Below, piece by piece: positions 21,736 through 33,800 of a stretch of DNA of 64,000 nucleotides. The position numbers and the translations under genes are program-made. The notes beneath the pieces are model-generated. The model saw only the letters and a list, made by a program, of their open reading frames with translations, made no database searches and was not told where the DNA came from. Positions within the stretch are counted from its first letter, which is position 1; each line of letters opens with the position of its first letter. Origin of the DNA: Amoebophrya sp. A120 (lineage: Eukaryota > Sar > Dinophyceae > Syndiniales > Amoebophryaceae); the NCBI GenBank assembly GCA_905178155.1, contig CAJINV010000001.1, positions 3,611,706 to 3,675,705 on the forward strand, given 5' to 3'.

Positions 21736-23437
21736 TCGAATGAAAGAAGATGACGTGATGAAACACAAACAGCAATAACCCAATGGGAATGAAGCTTGGT
21801 GTTCCCGAGATTGTACTCGGGGCACGATGAAGCTACTACACAGGTGGTAGAAGAGCTTCTCTCGGTGTATTGCGGTGAATGAATCAAATCTCGAAAAAGC
21901 ACCTCTGTAGTTTCTTCTTTTTTCTAGGCTCAACCTCTGTGCATTTGCACCTCATGTGGTCAAAAAAGTTGCCATTTTTCCTCCTTCCTCACCTCGTGTC
22001 CAACTCGAAGCGAGAAAACAGAGCTCGCACTCGGACAGTGAGAAAGAGAGCTTGATATTTGAATTTTGTGTGGTCCGCGTATGTGTTTCATTTTTCAACC
22101 ATTGCAACCGACTTTGCTGACACTGACCTTTATCTTTACCTTTTTTTCAGCTACGCAGACATTTACAGAAGCCTTTTTTGCTACGTTCTCAATTTCGAAA
22201 TTTATGAAGACCTACTGCGTGCTTATTGTTTTATTTTGGAAGCCCTACTACTTGCCCAGATTCTACGACGCAGACTACTCTACAACGAGCCCCTATCTTT
22301 CCGTAGCGTGATGTAATGGGATTTAACAAAGATACTATGAATACAGGAGAAGACATTCGTAGTAAAGCTGCCAGCCTTGGAGGATGAATACAGCGAAGAT
22401 GAATCTCACTGTTGCCATCCACCTTCGGCACTACAATTAAAGAGGTGATCGAAAAATTCTACACTATGGACTGCGCCACATCCTTACGCTACCGGTAAAG
22501 GTATATCTACAATGTCATCAGCATCAGCTCTGCCGCCAGTCTCGTTACCAAAATTGAGCTTGCTACCATTCTGGCGCCTACGTACTCACACCGGCTACAT
22601 CTAGGGTACTTTTTTTGGACGCTTCATCAAGCTCAAGACAAGCTCACGAGGCAAGAGCCGAACGACAACCAACAATTACTCCCGAATGACATTAGGGGGC
22701 TTTTCTTGGCAAGTTAAAAAAAAATTCTACTGGTCGCTGAAAGGTGGCGGTGCTCGCACACAGGAAAGATATCGCGCATTTCCTTCCAGAAGCTGGGTTT
22801 TCTCGTTGCTTAAGCCATCGGTTTATCAAACACCGGGATAACAAGTGCGGCGCATCCACACAGGCTAAAAAATCGTCGGTCTCGTGCACTTTATGTGAAA
22901 GAACTCAAAGGTCGTTCGGTTTCAACGTCCACATGTTTTAGCAGTTTCGTCGTCCATAACGCTGCAGCGCATTCGTATTCGAAACGAACGACATGAGAGC
23001 GATTTTTCTTCGGTTGAAGCACGTCGTCCGCATCGTGCTACTTTTGTGATTCTAAAAATCGTCCGGGTCGTAGTCGTGTTTGCTCATGCAACATTTTTCA
23101 TGGCAGAAGGTCGTTCGGTGGTAACATTCTGATCGTTCTGTGGTCGTCGTCTGGTCTCGTACGTCACCCTACAAGTCGTTCGCTCTCCGTGCTAAAATTA
23201 CTCCGCCTTTTAGTACTCACGTCCTTCAAAATTTGTCCCCCCATTGTCAATTTCTGACCAGGAAACCGATTTCTTGTGTCCCCACGCAAGATTCAGTTTC
23301 TATCCCATTGATTTTATCTATCGCAAACATTCCTTTATAGCTACGATCTGTGTTTTTTTTACAGTAAACATTCTCAACATTTTTGTCGAATACGCAGCTA
23401 GTACGAAAAATTGCATGTCGGAGCGGCAGTGAAGGCC
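21736..23437. other. intergenic region
   Basis: No supported gene. The open frame at 22059-22316 is hydrophobic but has no family features. 22740-23170 is again rich in GTCGTTCGGT motifs upstream of the next cluster member. Confidence 0.5.
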
Positions 23438-24249
23438 ATGGCGGATAGCGACTTCGAGTAAACCTGATTTTTTTCTTCCCAAGAGATTTTTTTTGCGCTT
23501 GAAATGTTGTAGTTTCTTTTTGATGTCGAGCTACTCATGTACTTTGGTTTTTGTTGAAAATGAAAACAATTTTTTTGATTGACAAAAACTACAGCGACGC
23601 CAGCAAGGGCGGCGATGGACAGTTGTCCCCGCGCGGCGCAGGAGGCGGCACCGGCGGCGGAACCTGCCGCGTTTGCCACGCGCTACTAGAGGAGGATAAA
23701 CTCACCGACACGCGCGCAGTGGAGAAGAGCACAAGGGTAGATACTGGATAATTCGAATTTCTATGCTGACAAGTTGTGCGTTCATTCACTTGTGATGTAG
23801 TCGATTTGGATTGACAGATCATTCAGCTTCAAGACTTGATCATATGCTTGGAAGTGGATCGCACAGATGAACTTCAGGTCAATATTAACGTCAATCTTCT
23901 TTACTCCATGCAATCGACTAAAAAGGTAATTCTGGGGCTCATGAGCCACTACTCGGAGACGTTGTTGAGCGTGATAAAGCGTGGGCCGCAGACCCGGGAC
24001 GTGGAGCTGAAGCGGCACGCGGACGACAGCGACCACGAGGGAGAGGAGGAGGACACAATCTTCACCTGCTACTGCATCAGCATGTCCATTCTGGTAGTCG
24101 TCCTCATCATCGGCGCGTCTGTCGGTATTTACTTCGTCGCCACGAAGGGGAAGTCTTCCTCCAGTAGTTCCTTTCTCGAGCAGAGTGGCACAACCGCGGA
24201 ACTTTACAACCCCCTGAATGTGCTCGGCGCTTTTCTCGGGTTGCAGTGA
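23438..24249 (+). CDS. CxxC-TM family protein, member D
   Basis: Three exons: 23438-23457 (6 codons plus 2 nt), 23595-23736 and 23926-24249, giving 161 aa and a TGA stop. The protein begins MADSDFDDASKGG, then a Gly/Thr-rich stretch, CRVCHALL (Cys31, Cys34), AVEKSTR, VILGLMSHYSETLLSVIKRG, an acidic linker (DDSDHEGEEED), a TM at about 102-124 (ISMSILVVVLIIGASVGIYF) and a Ser-rich tail of about 37 residues ending LGAFLGLQ. Intron 2 lies exactly where member C has its intron, and both the intron and the next exon start GTA. The tiny first exon is inferred from frame joining (GA plus C gives Asp); an initiation site in another upstream exon is possible. Confidence 0.7.
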
Positions 24250-25471
24250 GGTGGACGAAACGAATAAAATTGGACGGTGTACGTAATAGGAGAAAAAAAC
24301 GACCGCGAAGGCTTTGTTCTTTTCGCGCGTTGTTTTTATGAATACTTGTAGCAAAGACGAACCCTCAACACAGTCACTGTCACAGCTTCCAAGAAAAAGT
24401 TGTGTGGGTTGGATTTTTTTTCAAGCCTTCTCGTACAAGAATCTTTCGGTGGATGCTTGTGCCAGGGTTGTACAACTTCCATACTATGGACCAGCATCAG
24501 GGATTAAACTTTGTTAGTTTAAGAGAAAGCTACTGTCTCCTGTATCCCCGAGTAAAAATTCTACACATAGAAGTTGTCGCTGTCAAGCGCGCGCTCCTTA
24601 TTTCGTACTAGGGAGAGGTTTGGCTAGGCAGTCTAGAAATACAAATAGTTTTTGTACTAATGCGTTGTTCTTTTTTGAGTACAGTAACAGTGTTTACGTT
24701 TTGATTTTATCAAACACAGTTCTTAGAGGACTATACCCGAAATAAATCATGTACATTCGAAATTGACTTTGACGGCCCGCCTCCGTCAACTTTCACATCT
24801 GGTTCGCCCCCACATTTAGATAGTCACAGGAACACGACCCTTATTCTGTATGTAAAAAGTATGCAATGGATATCGGCGTTGCATCTCGTAGTTTCACCGC
24901 TGCGAAGGGAAGGTCTTCCCTTCGTCTGGCGTCTTTACATTAAGGAAACGTAACTACAAAAAGAGTCTGCGATGCATTCGCCAACGAGGCGACTGCGACC
25001 ACGACAGGCGGTGCCGAGTAAGTAGACGCAGATAGCATCGCAACCTTGTTGCACAGCTTCCATCTTGACTGGCACCTCTGGAAGAACCCGGAACAGACGA
25101 ACTTTTGCTTGTTACCTGTTGTTTTGTAGCCCAAATCAAGTAAAGCAAAAACAGCTCAGCGACCCTGCCGCTCGAAGCAGGCCCCGCTTCCTGTTTTTAC
25201 GCGGTGCCGCGCTTTTGCGGGAGCCTAAGATGTGTTCTGCGCAGACTGTTCTTATCGCAGCATTTTTTGATCTTCGATCCCAGGTCCGAATAGAAACGTT
25301 TCCTTTGCGAAACAGGTCCTCGTCGGGGACAATCTAATATGGTGCGGGTGGCACTTTGAAATGTCAAGAAGAAGATAAATGTGGTCAAGAACAGTGCGCA
25401 CGGTTTCGTCAAGCTAAACTCAAAACATGCATAATTTTTAGAAGATCAATCGGAGTCCTCCGCCAACCACT
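24250..25471. other. intergenic region
   Basis: No supported gene. Short open frames overlap in several frames; none has splice context or recognisable motifs. Confidence 0.45.
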
Positions 25472-25994
25472 ATGGGCGCGGTTCGTTTTGCAGCCAGGCG
25501 TCGGCTGAGCAAGAGAGATTTCTATTGGCCACCGCCGAAGCACACAGGTGTGATCCCTCTGGGAACCGACGGCAAGCAGGCTTTCGTTTTCCACGGCAAG
25601 AGCGAGGAGAGCGGTCTGCTGGAGCCGCAAGTCGCGGTAACGTTGAAGCCGTCGCTCGCGAGCAAACTGGTACTATAGCGAGTTGTACCACGAGATCGAC
25701 GTCGATGCTGTTTTGTTTCTTTTTTTCGATGGCTAGAAATCGGCTTAAAGGAAAACAACTTTTCCTCTTCAAAACGCAATTCCAAAATCAGGTATAATAG
25801 TTCAAATAAATCGTCTCTAGAAAATAAAACAGTTTTCTCTGACTGCGGAGGAGCTTGGCGAGGTTGAAAAACTGGCACCGAGGATAAGTTCCTACTTTGA
25901 GCTGTACGCGGCACAAGTAGCAGAGCACGACCGCCGAGTCCAGCGAGACCAAATGCGCTCAGATCTGTTTACACTTTCCATGGGTCACTCATGA
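25472..25994 (+). CDS. small hypothetical protein, 119 aa
   Basis: Two exons, 25472-25669 and 25833-25994, with a 163-nt GT-AG intron in phase 0 and a TGA stop. Exon 1 encodes MGAVRFAARRRLSKRDFYWP, then PPPKHTGVIPLGTDGKQAFV; exon 2 begins FSLTAEELGEVEKLAPRISS and ends LFTLSMGHS. It has no signal peptide, TM or cysteine motif. The basic first 15 residues followed by globular-looking sequence could be an organelle presequence, but this is weak. I do not recognise the family. Support comes from both exons reading as ordinary protein and joining in frame. Confidence 0.55.
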
Positions 25995-26554
25995 TGCAAT
26001 GCTACGAGCTTTCTTATCCTCTTTTTTCTACGGCGGTACTACAGAGTAAGTAGTGTCTACTCGCAGTATAGTTTTTGTTCTGTTATCAATAGAGATTTTT
26101 TTTTTTTCGAATGATGTTTGTTTCGATCAGCTGAAGCAGTTCATTCACCGATTTCGCCTGCATAACGAAGAAAAAGAAACCAAGAAGATCGTGATCTTAC
26201 ATGTGTAATGCACAAAGACAAAGGTCAGTACAACTACAAGGGGAGGATCAAGAGGACTTCAAACTTTGACTTCCGACCACCCACAATCGAAATTTTCAAA
26301 ATCATGTTTTGCTTTCCCTTTTCTGTGTCCTCTGCAGCGGCTCAAGCGACATAAAGATCGTACGTACCTAGTGTACCTCTAGCTGACGCCCCTTCAGTTA
26401 TACCCAGTCCCATACCTCTCTGATCCTGATGTCCAGTATTACGAGAAAGTTAAAGTTATTTTTTTTTCGTTGAGTAACTCTACGATTAGGTTCACGTTCA
26501 CGTCGCAGGAGTCTCACCAAGCGCCGATAGTCATACATAAGAAAGCATTCTATC
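25995..26554. other. intergenic region
   Basis: No gene seen. Short T-runs occur; no clear regulatory element. Confidence 0.45.
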
Positions 26555-29500
26555 ATGGACAGCGACGACGAGCTGCTCCAGTCTCTGCTGGACAAGCATG
26601 ACACCAAACCGTCGAGCAACAAGCGCCCGCCCGGAAATCTGTATGCCAAAGGGAGTGCGCCACCACCACCGCAGAGCGGCCACTCGGCGAACAAATTCCA
26701 CAGTTTCGACGACCTCGACGGCATTCAGATTCGACTCCCGCCCGCGGGATTCGAATCCCGTGGTAGAAGTACAGCTGCCACTCACGCACCGCCTGACGAT
26801 GGGATAGGGATTCAGATTCGAGCGATCTCGACAACGACGGCTGGAGGTCCGAAAAGCCATCACCGGCAAAGGGAGAGCGGCTTCGACCGAGGTGCGGGTG
26901 GTGCAAGAATAGCAGCAGCTCCACCAGAACCACCCGCGCCGCCGCCACCACCTCCGCCGCCCGGGACGTCGTCGTCCGCGCACCACAGCACCGGGTCCCG
27001 GTCGACGCGTGGTGGGCAGCATAATGGACTACATCAGCACGGTAGTAGTTCTTCGCATAACGGTGGTGGACCGGTGCCGCCCCCGCCACCGCCCAAGGAT
27101 CCAAACACGAGCTGTCTGAACCCCAAGTGCCCCCATCAGACCACAGGTCGGTATCCCGAGATCTCCCGCTTTTCCCGCTTTTGCCAGGACTGTCGCTTCT
27201 ATTCGGGCGACCCATTCAAGCCGGCGGCGAAAATTCTGGGCGTGCACATGTGCAACCGGTCGGTGAAGCAGGCGAATTTCGAAGTCCCGGTGTACCCACA
27301 TTCCTACCGCAAGGAGGACATCGTGCGCACGGCAATGGCGGTACCCGGGGCCGGGAATCGGGTCCAAAACTACCTGCAGCTTGGGCCTCTGGGACAGGCG
27401 GAAAGGCCGATCGAGCTGAGAAATCTCGCCGACAACCCGAACCACTACAAGGACGAACTGTCGCACAGATGGCGCGAGTCGGGGGTTTCCGTGTACGTGT
27501 CCGCGCCGCCCAGTGTTGGCGAGCAGCGGGTTTTGAAAATCGACGCTTGCCACGGGGAGGACACGCTGACAAAAGATGACAATGTGCCGCTAAACTTGAC
27601 GCAGTTCCTGAACGAGGCAGCCCGGACGTACGTGATGTACGGGCAACCGTTTTCGTTGAAAGTCAGGGTGGTCTTTAACTTACGCGCCAAGGAAGACGAC
27701 TGCAGGCTGGGGTTGCTCGAGATGAGTCCGCCCATCCTGCCCGAGACGATTTTCGCGAAGATCACTCGTATTTTTAGAAAATTTTTTTTCACATCATTTT
27801 GGATTTGTCATGTTGTTGTTTGCCTCGAATCTTTTGGTTCTCTCATGTCTGTACTCTGCTCTTCCTATTGAAGATTCCTTTTCCTGCTCGTGAGAAGAAG
27901 TATAAAGTTTTGAATTCTCGATCCAAGAACGCCACTGTACTACAGAGCGCAACGTGGTGCCTTCCGCCGAGGACAAGGTGCGTGTGATCACATGGGTGGA
28001 AGAGCACCTGCCGGAAGACAACAGCGACGAGGACGAGATCCAGCTGCTGGACCCGCCGGAAATGTCGCTGACCTGCCCCATGAGCATGGAGCGGATCAAA
28101 ATCGCCGCCCGGGGGAAGATATGGAATGCAAAAATGTCTGGGTCTGGAAGAATTCGAACTTGTGATGCGCATCTCAGAACACAGAAAAATCTGTCATGCA
28201 TAGTTAGCAAAAGTTGCCCGCTTGTTTCTGTCACCAAAACGGGGGATTTGTCATGCGGATTCGGCATTGCGGAAGCTTCTCGAAACCTGTGATGCTAGAG
28301 CTTCCATTTCAGACCTTCTGCGTCATGCAAAAACAGCATGAGTCTTCCAGAGTCAGACATTTTTACATTTGATAGAAGAACTGCACGCACCTGCAGTCCT
28401 GGGACCTGGCGACCTTCATCGAAACTAGCAAGCTCGCCCCGCCGAAGCGCCGGTGGGTCTGCCCGATCTGCGACGTGGTTTGTTTACCGGATCGGGTGGT
28501 GCTCGACAGCTTCACGCAGAAAGTGTTGAAAACCGCCGCGGCGAATGTCGAGTCCGTTTTAATCTCCACCACGGGCGAGTACACTGCCTCGAAGCTCGAG
28601 GACGACGACAGCGGTTTCTCTTCGGACGACTTCAACCCGAACAGTTTAAAAGCGAGAATAGCCGCGACGACCGGACAGAAAAAGAACAACAATATTAAAG
28701 CGCAAGCCGGTTCTTCGCAGTTGGAGCAACGGCGGGAAAAGGACCGCCTGAAGCGGCAGGAGAGAGAAGCGGCGGCGGAGAGGGAACGGAAGAAGAAGGA
28801 CTGGGAGAAGCTGCAGTTCGCCCGGTTCGGCTGGATGGAGGTGGGGGAAAACTGCGACTACTGCGGCAAAGCCGTGCAGTTTCACGGCGGGATCGTGTGC
28901 GGACGAGCGGTCAAGAAGAAACAGGATAACCGCGGGTGCGGGAAAAAAATCTGCTGGAAGTGTTTTCGCAACGAGAGGGATCCCTGCAAAACGACCAAGC
29001 AGGAATTTGAGGAATACGGGGCTGCGGCTTGGTGGATGCACGATAAGTGCATGAATGACAGCGACAGAGCAGCGTATCTATTTAGATGGTGTTTTTTTTC
29101 GCATTTTTGTGTGTGTCTTGAACTTCAAGAAAGATCAAAATGTTGAATCCTAGTATACCGATGCTAAAGAAAGGCCCGATTCCAGCACCGCAGCCTCTCT
29201 AGGCTGCATTGTCACATGGATCGGTGTCTGATACAAGCGTCGAAAAGCAAACCCGTCGGAATCAGATGCGCATCCCTTTTCTGAGAAGATATTCACTGGG
29301 AAGCCACAGACGGCGGAACAATTTCTCCAATGGCAGATCTTCTACTTGTGCGAAAGTAACAGAAACTGAAACGTATTCAAACTACTTAGAAAGACAAAAG
29401 CAAATATGGCCGCATGCACATTTATGTACTTCCATCCATTTGCAGAAATAGAAAATTTTCTTTACTCAGAACACAAAAAAACTATACAGATACTATGGTG

Positions 29501-29757
29501 AAGAGGAAGAGGCCGCCGACGAAAAGCCTGAGCCGCCACCAGAAAAGCGACAGAAAACCAGCCGCGACCGCGGGAGAGACCGCGAGCGGGACCGAGATCG
29601 CGATAGGGACCGAGATCGCGACCGAGAGCGTGATCGAGACCGCGGTCGCGATAGAGACCGTGGCGACCGAGACCGCGAGCGGGAGCGTGAGAGGCGCAGA
29701 AAGGACATAGGTGACGAGGACGAAGAGGACGATGGGGGGAAGCTCGCGTGGGAGTGA
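26555..29757 (+). CDS. PIAS/Siz-type SP-RING SUMO E3 ligase candidate
   Basis: Four exons: 26555-27767, 27946-28118, 28379-29073 and 29490-29757, giving 782 aa and a TGA stop. The N-terminus is low complexity (polyproline, Ser/His/Gly). About 200-400 may be PINIT-like. The SP-RING at about 445-500 has SLTCPMSMERIKIAARGK joined to NCTHLQSWD, then WVCPICDVV. Cys, Cys-x-His and Cys-x2-Cys are spaced as in human PIAS1, with no gap across the joint. PIAS/Siz proteins transfer SUMO from Ubc9 to nuclear targets. A second Cys-rich block (CDYC..CGRA..GCGKKICWKC) and an Arg-Asp repeat tail (RDRDRERDRD) ending LAWE are not typical of PIAS. Intron 2 has TIRs and no GT-AG option (listed separately); introns 1 and 3 are GT-AG. 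Confidence 0.85.
28119..28378 (+). mobile_element. TIR intron (introner-like element) in the SP-RING gene
   Basis: A 260-nt intron interrupts the SP-RING between GK and NCTH. It is flanked by direct repeats GAAG (28115-28118 and 28375-28378). Its ends are imperfect inverted repeats of about 35 bp: left ATATGGAATGCAAAAATGTC..., right the complement of CTATCAAATGTAAAAATGTC..., both continuing with TCTGGAAGA. Because of the GAAG duplication the joint can slide by four bases, but none of the five registers gives GT-AG or GC-AG. The structure is that of a short TIR transposon removed from RNA as an intron. Confidence 0.85.
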
Positions 29758-30890
29758 AAGAGGTGCGGTCAACATGCCCCGTTCCGAAAGGGATGCGCAC
29801 GCTTATCGCAATAACACAGACAGGACGACATATTTGTACGACGACATGCGCCGGTGCAGTGGACCCGGCGCTCTAAAAGCTGCCTCAAAAGGTAGTACGA
29901 AGCATCTTCCTTGCAGTCGCACAGAGATGAGCCCAGCGAGTTTCTGTTTGCTCCAAAAGTCTTGTTGGTGTTCTCGATGAAGGAGATCAAAAAGAATGTA
30001 GAGCGTCGAGTTTGTATTTGTATAGATGATGTAGTTCCTTTCGCGCGATGATCTGATTATGGAGGCGCAATTACATACAACGATCGTCATCTTGGACCAT
30101 CCAGATCCTCTGTATCCAGCGGCACAGTGGCGCGAAGATCTAGCTGGCACTGCAAAAGAGGACGAAAGAAATTAAGAAAGAACTCGATCTAGAAGTTTAG
30201 TATCGTTCTTGCAGGTGGTGGTGGTCGTACGTGATCTTTTCTAAAGTACAACTTAGCCTTTCTTCGCGTTTGCGTTGCGAGCCAGTTTAGCCGGCTCCAA
30301 AAACTACTATGTGGGTGCGATCGTAGCGGGCGCGGCTTCCTCGTTGTGATCCTGTTTACGAATCCTTCCACTAATCTTTCATCGCATGCACTTGCACTTC
30401 TTTTCGTGATCTTCAATCTTGATCGACGCATCGTCCCCGATCGTTACACGAATTTTCACATTGAACGATATTCAAAATGAGTAACCAACGTATCTTATCG
30501 TGTCGTTTATCCTTCATTTTCACGAAGTTTATTTCAGGCCTGACTCTTTACTTTTGGTCATGTAGCTGACGGTTTTTCGCATTGTATGTGCTTGAGAAAC
30601 CAAAATTTGATTACGTTTCATAGCTACGGGCTTGCAAATCAACAAACAGCAACAAGAACTTCGCCCTTGTTGCAGCATATTACATACATAACTGCAAAGA
30701 TGTTTTGTTTTGAAACAACGTGAAGAGTACACATGCAAATACAATTAAAAGTGTCTACCTTTTGATTCTGTAGACACCGAAGCGAAGGAAAAACTACAAC
30801 TAGAATATTATTTACGGAAGCAGGTCCAGGTCGGGCGGTTTTGCAGTGACAGCAAATAAAGCGCAGGACCAGACTGGAGAAGAACACACC
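29758..30890. other. intergenic region
   Basis: No supported gene; short open frames only. The right end is the presumed 5' region of the giant gene. Confidence 0.5.
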
Positions 30891-33800
30891 ATGGTTTTCT
30901 ACTTGACAAAGAGAGCCTTAAAGGCCGCATTCGCGGCAGCAGTACATGGGAATTTTATCAGCGGCGCTTGGGCCGCCGCCAGCTCTACTAGGCAGAGAAT
31001 CCTCTCGCGGACCCGCAGCGCGCCAGCCTCCTTGAGGCGGCGTGTTGCACCATCCAGCAGCAGCAGCAGCGAGGCGGGTGAGGAGCATGAGATGAGTGCT
31101 GTTGTTGAACCGCCAACGGGTCATGACCAGCCGCAGGCGTACATGAACTATGTGGGCAATGGATTTTACGGTCTTGCGCGGGTAGTAGATCCAGCACAAG
31201 CTGCGTCATCTATACCGGGGACTCCGGACCCCGGCGAAGGGCCTTGGTCATACCACTTACATCCGGAAGCGAGGGGGTTCGGGATCTTGCCGCAAGTAGA
31301 ACCAGCTCTGGCTGAGCAGCCAATGATGCCTTTCCAGGAGCAACGAGTTCTCCCGCAATGGAATAACATTCCGCATGACGCGCTGCCAATGTTCCAACCT
31401 CAATACAACACGCAACCTGCACAACAAGAAGAGCCGCAAAACCGGCTGGACGGCGATGCCACACCGGAGGAGTGGCCAGTTTATGCTCCGCTAAACGAGA
31501 CTGGGTCCTCTGCCGTTGGGCTTGTTCAAGCAAATCAGGTACCTTACTACATGAGTAGCCAAGCGACCTTGATGGGCGACTTGACGGGTCGTTATCTACA
31601 CGAGCAGCTGGCAGCGATCCACCAAGCGCAGCAACAGCAGCTGGCAGGAGAGCAGCTGCTACGGGAGCCAGTTTTGGAGAATGAGATCAGTGGCGAAATA
31701 AATCCTCACCGAGGGTCGTCGGTAGCTACGGACAGCGGGGACCACGGCCTGCGGCTTCCCCCAGGTGTGTGGACGAGAAATGCTGCTTCCGCCGCGAATG
31801 TGTTCGAAGCTCGTGCAGAAGATGACGAGGAAGAGACTTCTGCTGGAGAAACAGCCGTACGAGCCGAGATGCCGCCTTCGGGCACTGTTGAGCTTGCAGA
31901 AAAATACGCTGATAGCGACCCGCCACACGACCAAAGGGGACCGGCGACGAGTTTGGAAAAACCAGTTGTAGCCAACGATCTTCCCGCGGCTTCGTATCAA
32001 GTTCAAGAAGAAGATCGAGAAGTTGTAGGTGAAGATAGTACCTTCGTCCAGGACCACGCGCCTGTAGAAGTTGCTGCCAGCAGTAGGACCGCACCCGCAG
32101 CCAAGACAGGAGACCCGGACAATCTTACGTGGGCAGACCGTGCGAAGCTGGCGCACATGATGAAGGAACAGCCCGGTATGACTATTTCGCCGGCAAAAAA
32201 TAAAACTGCAGCAAATATTAAACCTGTTGTTCCACGGACAGCTAGCACCTCAGCCGTTGTAGTGCAACACCAAGCAACCACCTCTACTTCTGCCTCTTCC
32301 TCGCCAGCCGCGCAGATTGGACCGGAGCCGAGCAGGGTAGAAGTACAAAAAGACCACGCCAGGACAACCTCGCGACCGCATTTGCGATCGGGTTCCACGA
32401 TGGAGTCGCTCGTGGGACTGACGAACGATGCGGCCGCCGAGGAGCAAAGCCCGCCTTCTTCCGACCGGTCGACAACGTGGGACCATGAAGACCTCTCTTT
32501 CGACGAGGGCCAGGCTTCCCACGGTGCGGCTTCCTCCAGCACTCACGAAAACGACGGCACTGGTGGTGGTGCACAACCCATTAATATTCACAGCGAGGAG
32601 TCGGGAGACGTGCTGCCCTCCGGGCCGCCATCCTCCACGCCGGCGGACTTTATTGCCAGCGACGATGGTGCGAAGGAGGCACAGGATGCTGACGTGCAGA
32701 TGAACGTGGAACCAGAGCGAAATTCGCCGAAAGATGATCCTTTAGAGCAGCAAAGTGAGGAGCCAACTTCGAAGGAGCAGTCGTTTGTGACCGGAAATTC
32801 CAAAAAGGCCAAAGCAAAAGCGCGAAAAAAGCAAGCGGCGCAACAGGCCGCCGCGCTGCTTGAGAGCGAAGAATCTAGAGTTCCTGTTGCGGACGAGGTG
32901 CCTTCTAGTACTGGAGTCGCCGAGGCCGACGGGCAGCAAGAACAGGACCGAGAGCTGCAGCTGCCCAAAACGGAGGACAATGACAATCAACATATGGAGC
33001 AGGACCAAGGCGGGGACAAGAACGACGCTGCTGTTGCCGAAATCACTGCCAAGCTAGAAGCCTCTCTTCACCTCACGAACCACGGCGACACTGCCGAACA
33101 AGTTCTGGAAACAAAACCAGAACCTAGTACTCCCGCTGCACCGAGCACTCCAGCCGGCGCAGCCGTGCCTGCAAAGCCGAAGGAGATGAAACAAACAGGA
33201 AAGCAAACGAAGAAGCCAGCAGAAGTTGCGGCATTGACAGCAAAGCAGGAGGAGAAATTGCTCAATTCCATTCTAGAAACGAAAATAAATGCCAGCGATA
33301 GCAGTTCATCTGTTGAGAACACCACGAATTCACAGGAGTGCTCGGCGTTGATCGAAACTTTGACGCGGCACCACCAGGGCATGCGCAACACCCGTGCCCG
33401 TTCGGATGCCGCCCGAAATATGAAGGAGGTGCAAAGGCGCCGGGGCGCGTTCGGGCTGCCGGGCCTTGTGTTCAACCCGTCCGAAGAAGAAACGGCGCAA
33501 CACGCGGAGGAGGCCAAATTCCGCGAGGAGCTGAAGGACCGGCTGGATTTTCTGAAGAAGTACTGCGGCCAGGACAGCGACCTACGCCAGATCCGCGAGA
33601 TCGTGAACGAGCGGATTTTGTCCAACATTCCTTCCGACACCGCGGACTTTGTGCTCTGGAAGATGGTCGTGCAAACGCTCTCGAACGAGGTGCTGTTTAC
33701 CCGGAACTGGACCGAAATTTTTTCCGTGGGCCTCCGCTCCCTGCTCCTCGCGAGCGGCATCGCCAACCACGGCAACGGTTTCTTCGTGTCGAACGACATC

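Noticed and set aside
22059-22316. Hydrophobic 85-codon frame after CxxC-TM member C
   Set aside because: No CxxC motif, no family helix and T-rich composition explain the hydrophobicity.
26745-26760. Palindrome CGGGATTCGAATCCCG resembling a tRNA T-arm
   Set aside because: It lies in coding sequence of the SUMO ligase N-terminus and no acceptor stem, D-arm or anticodon arm fits around it.
29075-29496. Third TIR element in the SUMO ligase gene with a TAT duplication
   Set aside because: The inverted ends match at only about 11 of 16 bases and poly-T accounts for part of it; a GT-AG intron 29074-29489 joins in frame and is simpler.
29490-29757. Long antisense frames over the Arg-Asp repeat
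   Set aside because: Antisense of RD/RE codons gives Ser/Arg/Leu runs automatically; the sense frame continues the SUMO ligase gene.
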